The notes under the pieces were generated by a model. The model was not told the DNA's origin. It did no database searches and worked only from the letters and a program-made list of their open reading frames with translations. A program made the translations under genes and the position numbers. 64,000 nt of DNA from Palaemon carinicauda (Eukaryota; Arthropoda; Malacostraca; Decapoda; Palaemonidae): assembly GCF_036898095.1 (NCBI RefSeq), contig NC_090751.1, forward strand, positions 45,987,555-46,051,554, given 5' to 3'. How positions within the stretch are numbered: the stretch's first letter is position 1; each line of letters opens with the position of its first letter. Positions 10,602 to 21,167 of this stretch are shown piece by piece.

Positions 10602-11864
10602 ACCGCTTTCTGAAAGCACACTTACCCCTCACAAGGATTCAACACTGAAAATTATGTAGACCAACCCTTAACAAAAAGGCTGCCAGAAGCTCTTGTTGAT
10701 GGCCAGCCCGTTACAGGTAGGCCTTTGTAATAAAATACCATTACACCAAATAAGGCTTTTACCTCGAAATTTTAGATACGGTACTGGCACAAGCCAGTTC
10801 TCAGACAACTGCAATGACTTTCAAATATACATTAAATTTATTTTTCAATATACATTACATTTATTTTCTAAAAGATATTCTGTAGTCTTGTACTGTATGG
10901 TACTGGACTCATTTAACTTAGGCCAATACCAAAAATATCTACTGTACTCTTTAGCATTCACAATCTTAAACTTATTGAAATACATCTACCATATAAACCT
11001 TAACTATATTTCTTCTTAGACAGCTCAGGTGGTGGAATTAATCCCAAAGGGACAGTAACTGCATATAATGCCTGTCTTAAGTATGAAGACAATACGTATA
11101 GCTAACCTCAGACATCAGAACGATCACTTCATTTATCCTTTATCACCACCGCCGTATGGACCCTTTGGATTATTCTAATACGATGAATTCAAACGTCACT
11201 GGAAAAAGAAAAAAAAACTTTAAATGCCAGCACTGCATTTTCAATGATTCACAATAAAGATTAAAGTTTTCTACAAACTCAAAACAGAAAACTAAACAAT
11301 TGGTGCGCTTACAGGATATTAAATGAAAAGGGATTTAGGATTAAGCAAAAACCTACTAATTTTAAAGGTTAAGTTACAGAAATTTAAGGGTGATCGCAAT
11401 CCAAAGTTTATTTCTAAGTTCCCAATACACAGAACTTTTTTCATACAATACATGGCAAATACATTATAGTAGGAAGAAGGAAAGTAATTCATTCTAGATC
11501 TGGTGAGACACTTTCAAACATTCCTGAAATAGGTAGAACCAGTTGTGCATCAATGAAACCTACATTCTAAAACAGATTCTATAGGATAGGAGTTGAAACA
11601 ATTTAGCACAGGCAACAGTTTGCATTGGACCACACAATCTGCTAACTCTTAAAAGCCACAGAATGTATAAAAAATTTCAAAATCATTGAAGCTCAAAAAG
11701 CTTACAGCAATAACACCGGGGAACAGACTTAAGAAAATTAACCAGTATTTGAGCATTGTTTGCAAAACAGCTCCAGACCCAAATAACTTTAAAACTTTAC
11801 CAGTTTTCATGAACCGAGACTTTTAGTATACACACATGACAGTTCACTCTTAAGGCTTCAAAAT
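10602..11864 (-). other. Host-like segment with exon-like block a (copy 2)
   Basis: Same segment as 7577-8474 but extending about 370 bp further right. Block a is at about 11004-11198; its donor is changed to ag|ttaagg and stop codons interrupt the frame, so this copy looks dead. The right end (gcttcaaaatat) is the left flank of another DIRS end at 11865. The rest has no recognisable gene. Confidence 0.4.
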
Positions 11865-12163
11865 ATGACAAATTCCTAGGTAATTTTTATTTTTCCTAAC
11901 TATACAAACCTTAGCTATTTAATATGGGTAAATACTTTCGGCGTAGCTGAAATGACGAGCCATTAGAATTTTAACGAGGTTTACTACCCCACCGCTAGTT
12001 AGCAGGGGGTAGGGAGGGTGGCTGAGGCCAAAGCCAGTAGGAACACAGTCTTCCAAGTTAGGTGGCGATCTGAAGCCTGGCGTAATGGTTCGTAGGGAGG
12101 TCTCTTAAGAGACCAGAGAACTCGAACCACGTTCCATGGAGGAGGTCTTACTTCCAACTGAGG

Positions 12164-13009
12164 TCAGGTAAGTTCAAAACTTCGTATGAGTAGGGAAAGT
12201 TCCAGCGAAGAAGAAATGTCCACTCCTTTGAGCCTGAAGGCTAGACTTAAGGCTGAGTGACAGCCTTTCACTGCCGAGACTGAAAGGCGCATTTCTTCTC
12301 GCAAATACACGAAGAACTCTGCTATTGCTGGAATAGTGGCATCGAGTGGAGAGATACCCCTTCCACGACACCAACCACAGAAAACTTGCCACTTTGCCTG
12401 GTAGACCCCTGCAGATGACCTTCGCAGGTGTCCAGACATCCTGTTCGCAACCTGTTGCGAAAATCCTCTCTCTGCGAGGAGATGCTGAATAGTCTCTAGG
12501 CATGAAGTCGAAGCGAAGCTACGGCTTTGTGAAAGATGTTGGCGTGTGGTTGTTTGAGTAGCTCGTGTCGTGGAGAAAGTTCTCTCGGAAGTTCCGTTAG
12601 GAGTTGCAGGAGGTCTGGAAACCATTCCGTGTGATGCCATAGTGGAGCTATAAGGGTCATTGAGAGATTGACCGATATTCTGGTCTTGTTGAGTACCCTC
12701 CTCATCAGACAGAACGGGGGAAAGGCGTAAACGTTGATGTTGTCCCACCATTGTTAGAAGGCATCTTGCCAGAGTGTCTTGGGATCCGGGACTGGGGAGC
12801 AGTACAGCGGGAGCTTGAAGTTCAGCGCTGTAGCGAACAGATCCACAGTCGGGGAACCCCACAAAGTCAGGACTTTGTTGGCTACTAGATGATCCAAAGA
12901 CCACTCGGTACTCACTATATGAGACGCTCCGCACAGACTGTCGGCGAGCACATTCCTCTTGCCTGGAATGAAGCGAGCCGATAGTGGAATCAAGTGGACT
13001 TCGGTCCAT
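12164..13009 (-). pseudogene. DIRS-2 tyrosine recombinase, N-terminal part only
   Basis: A 281-residue open frame. The first about 150 residues are read in an alternative frame across RNase H. The C-terminal part holds the core-binding domain: VYQAKWQVFCGWCRGRGIS, then AIAEFFVYLREEMRLSVSAV and AFRLKGVDISSSLELSLLI. The catalytic domain (Arg, HxxR, Trp, Tyr) is deleted, so it cannot recombine DNA. The same frame is open at 39291-40136. Confidence 0.75.
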
Positions 13010-13306
13010 CTCAGTATCTCTACTGCGAGATGGGATACCTGCTCTGAAAAGGCACCTCCCTGCTTGTTGATGTAAGCCACTACTGTGTTGTCGTCACTCA
13101 TCACCACCACAGTGACACCAGCCAGGTAATGTTGGAACTGTTGAAGGGACAGGAATACGGCCTTCATTTCTAGCAGATTTATATGGAGGCACTTTTCTGA
13201 TTCTGACCAGAGGCCTGAGGTCCTGTGGTGCAGAACGTGGGCCCCACACTTTCTTTGAGGCGTCCGAAAACAGCATCAAATCCGGGGGGAGGACGAGAAG
13301 ATCCAC
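12496..13306 (-). pseudogene. DIRS-2 RNase H domain
   Basis: Frames 13094-13306, 12754-13167 and 12496-12705 read in order. Motifs include SPPDLMLFSDASKK-like start, MKAVFLSLQQFQHYLAG, VVVMSDDNTVVAYINKQGG, RFIPGKRNVLADSLCGA and SPTVDLFATALNFKLPLYCS. D-E-D-D residues are present, but frame changes break it. The YR frame overlaps from 13009 leftward. Confidence 0.75.
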
Positions 13307-13366
13307 TCCCCTTCATAGGTTCTCGTCTGCACCCACCACTGAAGGTCCGCAGGACCGAAAGGGATC

Positions 13367-14776
13367 TTAAATATCAAAATATGCAGATTGATTAAAACTT
13401 AAAGAATTATGCAATAAACCTGGTGTATTTTTGGGGGCAAATGTACTGTGTAGTCTCCCAGGACTCTTCTGGTAAAGGCTTGAACAGGCAATCCTATCAC
13501 CAATCTTCTTGGGGACCACACTACACCTCAGCAAATGTACCGTAGGTTTTTCCTTTGCCAAAAGCCATTTATTAATATATTAAAAACTGTATTAGTGTAT
13601 TTCAGTGCTAAAATGATTAGAGAACTAAAGAATTGCACTCTAAACCTTTGCCAGTTACATTTTTTAAATGGTGACCATAACTTAGCAGAATGTTACCAAG
13701 CAATCTTCAATCTGAACCTAGAGAAAAGTAACAAATCCTATTATCAAATCTATAGTTGCTGCAAGAGAGTACCTCCTTGCTTGTTGATGTAGGCCACTAC
13801 TGTGGTGTTGTCGCTCATCACCACCACAGAGTGACTTGCCAGGTACTGTAGGAACTGTTGAAGGGCAAGAAAGACGGCCTTCATCTTTAGGAGATTTATG
13901 TGGAGGTACTTTTCTGACTCTGACCAGAGGCCTGAGGTCGTGTGGTGCAGCACGTGAGCTCCCGCCCTTTTTTTGAATATACAAAAATGTAAGCCAAGGG
14001 TTTTTATCTATAGTTCATGAACTTTGCACTTAAGGAAATGAACTAAAAGTAGAGAGATTGGACAGGAAATAGCGAGTTGCAGCTTGTAATTATTGTCACT
14101 GAAACCAGAGTGAGTGGATAGGGTTGGTGGAAAAATTATATTTTTCCATCCAAGGTTTCATAAGTTTAATCATTGAAAAATGTATCTTTTTTAATATGCT
14201 GTTTTAAAAACAAGGGTTGTGACTTGCAAGTCCAGATGATCAATGTAGCTACAAATCTTTCATCTGTTCTTTTGATTATATGCGCTAACTAATGCAAATT
14301 AACTTGAAAATATGCTACCAGGAAAGTCAATAAATATTTATCACACTGATTATAATTAAATTTTAGACATTTCCTGGATAAAAACATTAAGATTCTATTT
14401 TCAACATTATATAGGACCTGGAAATAATGATAAACCTTAACTCCCTGGAAAATCAACCCTTTAAAAGCTTACTCATAAGTTTGGTTACCTATATGTAATT
14501 ATCTAACTTTTGTTTGAATATAATTCAATGAGCAACAAAATCAACTTTCATATAATTTTAGGTATATGAAAAAAAAAAAAAAAATATACATCACCTTTAT
14601 CCAGCAGCAATATTTTCCAATCACTTCTGTCCAATTTTTCAAAATCTAAGCATGTTAAATTTAGTCACATCAGCAGTTGCATAGTAACTGCAGTTAAACT
14701 TTAAATATTTGGCTTTGTGACGACATCAGTATTGTGTTTCCTTCAATTCATACATGCCAGCACCCTGAAATAAGAT
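13367..14776 (-). other. Host-like 3' flank and terminal block e (copy 1)
   Basis: Sequence also found at 40494, 44814, 18588 and 50700 onward. It is AT-rich non-coding DNA with a captured DIRS RNase H fragment at 13752-13977. At its right end, block e (about 14720-14764, minus) follows a ttatttcag acceptor-like site and meets a stop soon after in either likely phase, as expected for a last exon plus 3' UTR. Compared with 41098 onward, about 46 bp are missing near 14035. Confidence 0.35.
13752..13977 (-). repeat. Captured DIRS RNase H fragment inside host flank
   Basis: About 226 bp nearly identical to DIRS RNase H (NTTVVAYINKQGGTLLQQL in sense) replaces a short host stretch that reads cagtacctatacttgt in the uninterrupted copies near 45102 and 51096. 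It has no DIRS ends. The same fragment sits at 40873-41097. Filler capture during break repair or gene conversion is likely. Confidence 0.65.
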
Positions 14777-15710
14777 ACATACATACATACATATACCAAA
14801 GGCACTTCCCCCAATTTTGGGGGGTAGCCGACAACAACAAGAAACAAAACAAAAAGGGGACCTCTACTCTCTACGTTCCTCAAGCCTAACCAGGGACTCA
14901 GCCGAGTTCAGCTGGTACTGCTAGGGTGCCACAGCCCAACCTCCCACATTTCCACCACAGATGAAGCTTCATACTGCTGAGTCCCCTACTGCTGCTACCT
15001 CCGCGGTCATCTAAGGGACCGGAGGAAGCAGCAGGGCCTACTGGAACTGCGTCACAATCGCTCGCCATTCATTCCTATTTCTAGCACGCTCTCTTGCCTC
15101 TCTCACATCTATCCTCCTATCACCCAGAGCTTTCTTCACACCATCCATCCACCCAAACCTTGGCCTTCCTCTTGTACTTCTCCCATCAACTCTTGCATTC
15201 ATCACCTTCTTTAGCAGACAGCCATTTTCCATTCTCTCAACATGGCCAAACCACCTCAACACATTCACATCCACTCTAGCCACTAACTCATTTCTTACAC
15301 CCGTTCTCACCCTCACCACTTCGTTCCTAACCCTATCTACTCGAGATACACCAGCCATACTCCTCAGACACTTCATCTCAAACACATTCAATTTCTGTCT
15401 CTCCATCACTTTCATTCCCCACAACTCCGATCCATACATCACAGTTGGTAAAATCACTTTCTCATATAGAACTCTCTTTACATTCATGCCCAACCCTCTA
15501 TTTTTTACTACTCCCTTAACTGCCCCCAACACTTTGCAACCTTCATTCACTCTCTGACGTACATCTGCTTCCACTCCACCATTTGCTGCAACAACAGACC
15601 CCAAGTACTTAAACTGATCCACCTCCTCAAGTAACTCTCCATTCAACATGACATTCAACCTTGCACCACCTTCCCTTCTCGTACATCTCATAACCTTACT
15701 CTTACCCACA
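14777..15710 (-). mobile_element. 5'-truncated RTE-like LINE, minus copy
   Basis: The 3' end is at the left: a (catа)-type microsatellite, then the tail with ccaattttggggg hairpin, then the 3' UTR and the C-terminal coding part. The same element in plus orientation is at 21168-23116. The right edge at about 15710 is a 5' truncation. The uninterrupted site at 20033-20055 (aagatgaaatggttaatata) shows the insertion lost about 8 bp instead of duplicating the target. It is absent from the paralogous position near 41942. Confidence 0.85.
15038..15709 (-). pseudogene. RTE-like LINE ORF2, C-terminal 223 residues
   Basis: An open frame from NVGKSKVMRCTRREGG region to the stop at 15038. It covers the part after the RT catalytic box: VDQFKYLGSVVAANGG, VLYEKVILPTVMYGSELWG, RWFGHVERMENGCLLKKVM and TRGRPRFGWMDGVKKAL, the usual C-terminal region of this LINE type. 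Endonuclease and RT palm are missing through truncation. It is intact over its length, which suggests recent insertion, but it cannot be functional alone. Confidence 0.8.
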
Positions 15711-16842
15711 TTAATATAGGTTCATTCATTAAATTCATATTCATATTACAATTTGCTTTAAGCACAACCATTCAACACTATCTAGCCTCCAATTCTACAA
15801 ATGAGGCTAGTACCAGCAACATTTCAACATCAGTTTCTCCTTTTACAGTCCATTATTAAACATACCTAATGTGTTTCTTCATGTACCATTCCTCCAGATG
15901 ACTTTCTGGGCCCTACAGGTGTGCTTTTACCCTGATATTTCCTTGGAAGGGTTACCATAAGTAATATAACCTATCTTAGTCCTTCCGAGTTAAACAAGTT
16001 AAATTTTATTCTTTCAATCTCCCTGACAGGTCTCAAAATAGTAAACCAAGTTGTCATATATACTGCCAGAATTTCTCATCCCCCTAGCATCCCAATAAAG
16101 ACGGAATGAAAGGTTTCATTTGATGGACACTTGAGGTGCAGGTGCTTCAAGTCAACAACAGTAAGGGAAGATACAGCCAAAGAAAAGTAAAAATTTTCCT
16201 TACCGACAGAAGTAGAGATTCTTCAAAGAGTGGCGACTTGCCAGGCCATCTAGGGGAAGGGGAAACTATCATTCAAATCTTACTTTAAGAGGGAGAATGA
16301 TAATAAGAATTAACAAAAATTAAAATTAGTAACATAGAAAATTTTTTGACTGACCTTATTAAAGACACAATTAGCTTTTATGGGATTTTCCACCAATGAC
16401 ACCAGTGAGCTAACTCCTGAACATCCACACACTACCCTACCCCGAAGTGATGGTACTTTACCTCGACAATACGAGGGATTTGTATATAGCAATATAATAA
16501 TCATCACCCCTCTAATCATACCAAACTGCCGACATGCCTTTCTTTAGAAACCAGCCCACCACTGGAATCCATGTGCTAATTTCTTCGAGTGCGAGAGAAT
16601 GTCCTCCATATCAATTTTAAGAATATCTACCAGTATCTCAAGGAATCAAACATTATCGAGTAGTTAGCAAAACTACCAAAGCACCCACAATTAGTCTTGA
16701 AAACTCCAATCACAGCAAGTGCAATTCCCTCTCAATACAGACGCTAAATAGAGAAGAGAGGTTGGACAGACAGGTGTGAAAATTTTTTTGTATGGAGATT
16801 GAAATAATTTTATGAGAACTTGAGACATTCTAGTCAAAAATA
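15711..16842 (-). other. Host-like segment with exon-like blocks d, c, b (copy 1)
   Basis: Three small minus-strand blocks have splice-like borders. Block d is 15866-15912: cacctgtag before it and gtatgt after it, reading GPESHLEEWYMKKHI. Block c is 16204-16249: ccttcccctag before, gtaagg after, reading WPGKSPLFEESLLLS. Block b is 16355-16416: a cag acceptor and gtcagt donor, reading ELAHWCHWW here, with a 1-bp loss relative to the 63-bp form. Phases b to c do not join cleanly, so the gene model is uncertain. The protein is not recognised. Confidence 0.4.
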
Positions 16843-17195
16843 TGACAAATTCGTAGATAATTTGTATTTTTCCTAACAATGCAAACCTTAGCTATTTAAT
16901 AGGGGTATTACTTTCGGCGTAGCTGAAATGACGAGCCATTAACTTTTAAAGAGGGTTTACTACCCACACCGCTAGTTAGAGGGGGGTAGGGGAGGGTAGC
17001 TTGTTACTCCCCTCTCTCTCACACACCTGTGCTTGAGCTCACTTTGCTTGGAGGTAGGACTTCAAAGGGGGATAGGGCTGGCGGGCAAGTTTGGTTAAAT
17101 AGCTAAGGTTTGTATAGTTAGGAAAAATAAAAATTTGCTACGAATTTGCCATTTGTTCCGTAACTGGAATACAAACCACGCTATTTAATAGGGGT
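16843..17195 (-). repeat. DIRS-3 3' ITR and internal complementary region
   Basis: The terminal arm 16843-16898 (gacaaattcgtagataattt...) is repeated inverted at 17095-17150 (ttaaatagctaaggtttgta...), followed directly at 17151-17195 by tttgttccgtaactggaata, the inverted copy of the 5' end. Together 17095-17195 is a DIRS-type ICR, the template that lets both ends be completed during replication. Confidence 0.8.
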
Positions 17196-17685
17196 GACTC
17201 ACCCATTAGGAAGGGTGGACGTCCCAGCCAGTCTGGCTTTGGGCTTTGCCCGGGGGCTTGTTATTTGAGAGTGTGAGCACCCAAGAAATAAGGAGTCCCT
17301 GCACCTCGCTAGAACCTTGCTACGCAAGGACTGTGGCCTACGCAAGCTGTGTGTGAAGGTATGAAGAAGTGTGACTCGTCCTAGGAAGTTGTTCTGAAGT
17401 TCTTTAGATGGAAACTTGTAGACTACTAGGCCTTTCCCAATACCACCTTGTCAGGGTATGGGGACTTAACAGTATTAATCTTAATACTAGGAACACAAGG
17501 GAGCATGGTTTACCTGAAGTGGTTTGAGGTCAGCTATGCAGAGAACCCAGGATGCTGCTTTCCCCAAGAGAGGGGATGATGAGGAAAAGAATAAGGGCCA
17601 GTCAAACCTTTTCATTCATGCAGACTAAAACTGGGTAACAATGCCCTCAACCTTCTGCTACTTGTCCACTAAGAAGCTTGAGGTT

Positions 17686-18587
17686 TTAAACCAGCTGCTG
17701 TGCAGCCACCACAGGGCCGATAGCGAACGTATCGAGTCTCCTTTGGGTCACGTCTTGCAGGAAGTGGGATGTGAATGTTGTTTGAAATTTCCACACCCCA
17801 ACTTGAAGAGCCTGCGTCACTGAAAAATTTCTTTTGAAGGCCAGGGACGTAGCTATGCCCCTGACATCATGTGCTCCAGGCCGACGTGACGGAGGAGGGT
17901 CTGGATTAAGGCCAGGTCAACGACCCTACGAATCCATGCAGAGATGGTGTTCTTGGTGACCTTCCTCTTAGTCCTTCCTGTGCTGATGAATAGTGCTGGC
18001 ACATGAGGATGGGCTGCAGCTGTTCTTTTGAGGTACAGCCTCAAGCTCCTTACTGGGCATAGTAAGAGATGGTCTGTGTCATCTGTTACAGTACGGAGAC
18101 TAGAAATCGGGAAGGAGTCGAATTAAGGATCCGCCACTCCAGGATTCTGAGTCTTGGCAATAAACTCAGGGACGAAGCTGAACGTTACATGCCCCCATCC
18201 CCTTGAATGGGCGATGTCAATCGAGAGACCATGAAGTTCGCTGACTCACTTGGCCGAGACCAAACCTAGCAGGAATACCGTCTTCCAGGTTAGGTGGCGA
18301 TCTGATGCCTGGCGTAATGGTTCATAGGGAGGTCTCTCAGGAGACCTGAGAACTCGAACCACGTTCCATGGGGGAGGTCTCACTTCTGACTGAGGGCAGG
18401 TAAGTTCATAACTACATATGAGTAGAGAAAGTTCTAGCGATGAAGAAATGTCCACTCCTTTCAGCCTGAAGGCTAGACTTAAGGCTGAGCAATAGCCTTT
18501 CACTGTCGAGACTGAAAGGCGCATTTCTTCACGCAAATACATGAGGAACTCCGCTAGTGTTGGATAGTGGCATCAAGTGGAGAGATT
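17686..18587 (-). pseudogene. DIRS-3 tyrosine recombinase (broken)
   Basis: It aligns along its length with the intact frame at 43909-44607. A 1-bp loss near 17905 (ctggattaaggcc against ctggatttaaggcc) and a CAA to TAA stop near 18124 inactivate it. The N-terminal core-binding part (YLREEMRLSVSTVKGY) is open at 18246-18542 and is cut off by the junction at 18587. Confidence 0.8.
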
Positions 18588-20863
18588 CCCCAAGGACACT
18601 GCTGTTAATGGCTTGAACAGGCAATCCCATCACCAATCTTCAGCAAATATAGGTTTTTCCTTAGTTGAGGCATTTTTTAATATATTATAAACTGTATTAG
18701 TGTTCTGCAGTGCTAAAGTGATCAGAACTAAAGAATTGCACTCTAAACCTTTGCCAGTTAAATGGTGACCATAACTTAGCAGAATGTTACCAAGCAATTT
18801 TCAATCTGAACCTAGAGAAAAGTAACAAACCCTATTATCAAATCTATACAGTAATTTCTGTGACGGCCGGTGAAAAGGGTCCTTTACACTTTTCTAATAT
18901 AAATCTTCCAAATATACTAGAGAAAGATAAAAGCATGGAATGCAGAGGTTACAACCCTCGCGCGAGCACCTTGTTGGTGTCGTGTATTTAACAAGGGCGT
19001 CTGTAAACCACTATTCACAGGCTGTCTTCCATTTAGATAATCCCTTCATCAAAGGGGAGGGCCGTGACAGGCCCTAGAGAATACAGTTGGGCTACCCCAC
19101 CGACACCTCCTACTCGCGCTCTCCAGGTCATCGTTCTGTTTTGGACTTGCCAGCTAAGTCGGTAGTGTTTTGATCAGTGTATATACTGTACAAAAATGTA
19201 ACCCATTCGTTTTTGTCTATAGTTCATGAAGTTAACACTTAAGCCTGGCAGTAGAAATGGAAATGTTATTAAATTAGTACAACTTGAGTAAAACCCCACA
19301 GATGCTCAATGAACTTGAAGTAGAGGGATTGGACAGGAAATTGGGAGTTGCAGCTTGTAATAATTGTCACTGAAACTAGAGTGGATAGGCTTGGTCGAAA
19401 AATTATAATCTTCCATCCAAGGTTTCATAAGTTAATCATTGAGAAATGTATCTCTTTTAATATGCTGTTTTAAAAACAAGGGTTGTGACTTGTGAGTCAA
19501 AATGATCAGTGTAGCTACAAATCTTTAATCTCTTCTTTTGACTATATGCACGAACTAATGCAAATTTACTTAAAACCTTGCTACGAGAAAAGTCAACAAC
19601 AAATATTTATCACACTGATTATATTAATTAAATTTGACATTTCCTGGATAAAAACATTAAGATTCTATTTATTTACATTATATAGGACTTAGCAATATTG
19701 ATATCCTTCAACTTGCTGTAAAATCAACCCTTCAAAAGCTAACTCATAAGTTTAGTTACCTAAATATAATTATCTAAACTTTGAATATAATTCAATGAGC
19801 AACAAAATCAACTTCCATATAATTTTTGGTATATGAAAAAAATCAAAATATGCATCACCTTTATCCAGCAGCAATATTTCCCAATCACTTCTGTCCAATT
19901 TTTCAAACCTCAGCATGTTAAATTTAGTCACCTCAGCAGTTGCATAGTAACTGACACTTAAACTTTAAATATTTGGCTTTGTGACGACATCAGTATTGTG
20001 TTTCCTTCAATTCATACATGCCAGCACCCTGAAATAAGATGAAATGGTTAATATAGGTTCATTCATTAAATTCATATTCATATTACAATTTGCTTTAAGC
20101 ACAACCATTCAACACTATCTAGCCTCCAATTCTACAAATGAGGCTAGTACCAGCAACACTTCTACATCAGTTTCTCCTTTCACAGTCCATTATTAAACAT
20201 ACCTAATGTGTTTATTCATGTACCATTCCTCCCTATGACTTTCTGGGCCCTACAGGTGTGCTTTTACCCTGATATTTCCTTGGAAGGGTTACCATAAGTA
20301 ATATAACCTCTATCTTAGTTCTTCCGAGTTAAAAGAGTTAAATTTTATTCTTTCAATCTCCCTGACAGGTCTCAAAATAGTAAACAAAGTTGTCAATTAT
20401 ACTGCCAGAAATTCTCATCCCCCTAGCATCCCAAGGAAGATGGAATGAAAGGTTTCATTTGATGGACACTTGAGGTGCAGGTGCTTCAAGTCAACAACAG
20501 TAAGGGAAGATACAGCCAAAGAAAAGTAAAAATTTTCCTTACTGACAGAAGTAGAGATTCTTCAAAGAGTGGCGACTTGCCAGGCCATCTAGGGGAAGGG
20601 GAAACTATCTTTCAAATCTTACTTTAAGAGGGAGAATGATAATAAGAATTAACAAAAATTAAAATTAGTAAACAGAAATATTTTGACTGACCTTATTAAA
20701 GGCCCAATTAGCTTTTATGGGATTTTTCCACCAATGACACCAGTCAGCTAACTCATAAACATCCACACACTACCCTACCCCAAAGTGATGGTACTTTACG
20801 TCAATAATACGAGGGACTTTGTATATAGAAATATAATAATCATTACCCCTCTAATCATACCAA
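18588..20863 (-). other. Host-like segment with blocks e, d, c, b (copy 2)
   Basis: Block e ends at 20028, d is 20203-20249, c is 20543-20588 and b is 20692-20754. Block b is the 63-bp form reading WWKNPIKANWVFNK, but its acceptor is changed (cat instead of ctg on the plus strand). Block c has actgac in place of accgac at its donor side. An LTR-like insert is at 18859-19176. At about 20863 the sequence jumps back to the block d intron (accaaa|atggcaacc), a duplication joint. Confidence 0.4.
18859..19176. mobile_element. LTR-like 318-bp insert
   Basis: An insert absent from all other copies of the host flank (compare 45100-45120). It starts TGTGACGGCCGG and ends TTTTGATCA, the TG...CA form of an LTR, and has no reading frame. 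A clean target duplication is not evident; tatacagta to its left and tatactgta to its right are similar. A solo LTR of a Gypsy-type element is possible; a SINE or MITE cannot be excluded. Confidence 0.35.
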
Positions 20864-21167
20864 AATGGCAACCATTCATCACTCTTAGCCTCCAATTCTA
20901 CATACCTGGCTAGTATCAGCAACACTTCCATTAGTGTTTCTCCTTTTATAGTCCAATATTAAACATACCTTGTGTGTTTCTTCATGTACCATTGCTTCCT
21001 ATGACTTTCTGGGCCCTACAGGTGTGCTGTTAACCTGATATTCCCTTGGAAGGTTTACTATAAGTAATATAACCTATATCTTTGTTCTTCCAAAGTAAAT
21101 TTTATTCTTTCAATCTCCTTGAAACATCTCAAAATAGTAAACCAAGTAGTCATATTTATACCGCCAG
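20864..21167 (-). other. Host-like segment with block d (copy 3)
   Basis: Block d at 20969-21015 has gtatgt altered to ggtatg context (acataccttgtgtg on plus) but keeps the acceptor and reads GPESHRKQWYMKKH-type codons. The segment ends at 21167 (ataccgccag), where the plus-strand LINE is inserted. Confidence 0.35.

Larger units (their letters stand above)
11865..13366 (-). mobile_element. DIRS-2: internally deleted DIRS piece (3' end joined to YR N-term and RNase H)
   Basis: It starts with the DIRS left terminus (tgacaaattcctaggtaatt), runs through part of the 3' ITR to about 12022, then jumps into the YR gene (gaggccaaagccagtagg), deleting the ICR, 3' UTR and YR C-terminus. It continues through the YR N-terminal domain and RNase H and breaks at about 13366 into host sequence. 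The copy at 38992-40493 has the same breakpoints, so the structure predates that duplication. Confidence 0.8.
16843..18587 (-). mobile_element. DIRS-3: 3' end of a DIRS copy (ITR, ICR, YR)
   Basis: The left terminus follows host tcaaaaatat. It holds the 3' ITR, the ICR, the 3' UTR and YR up to its N-terminal domain, where it breaks at about 18587 into host flank (agagattcccc|aaggac). The same break is at 44813, so the two were duplicated as a unit with host sequence. RNase H, RT and gag are absent. Confidence 0.85.

Noticed and set aside
14720..14764. Definite assignment of blocks a to e to a named protein
   Set aside because: The short peptides did not match a protein I can recognise with confidence, the phases do not all join, and in-frame stops occur; naming a gene would be guessing.
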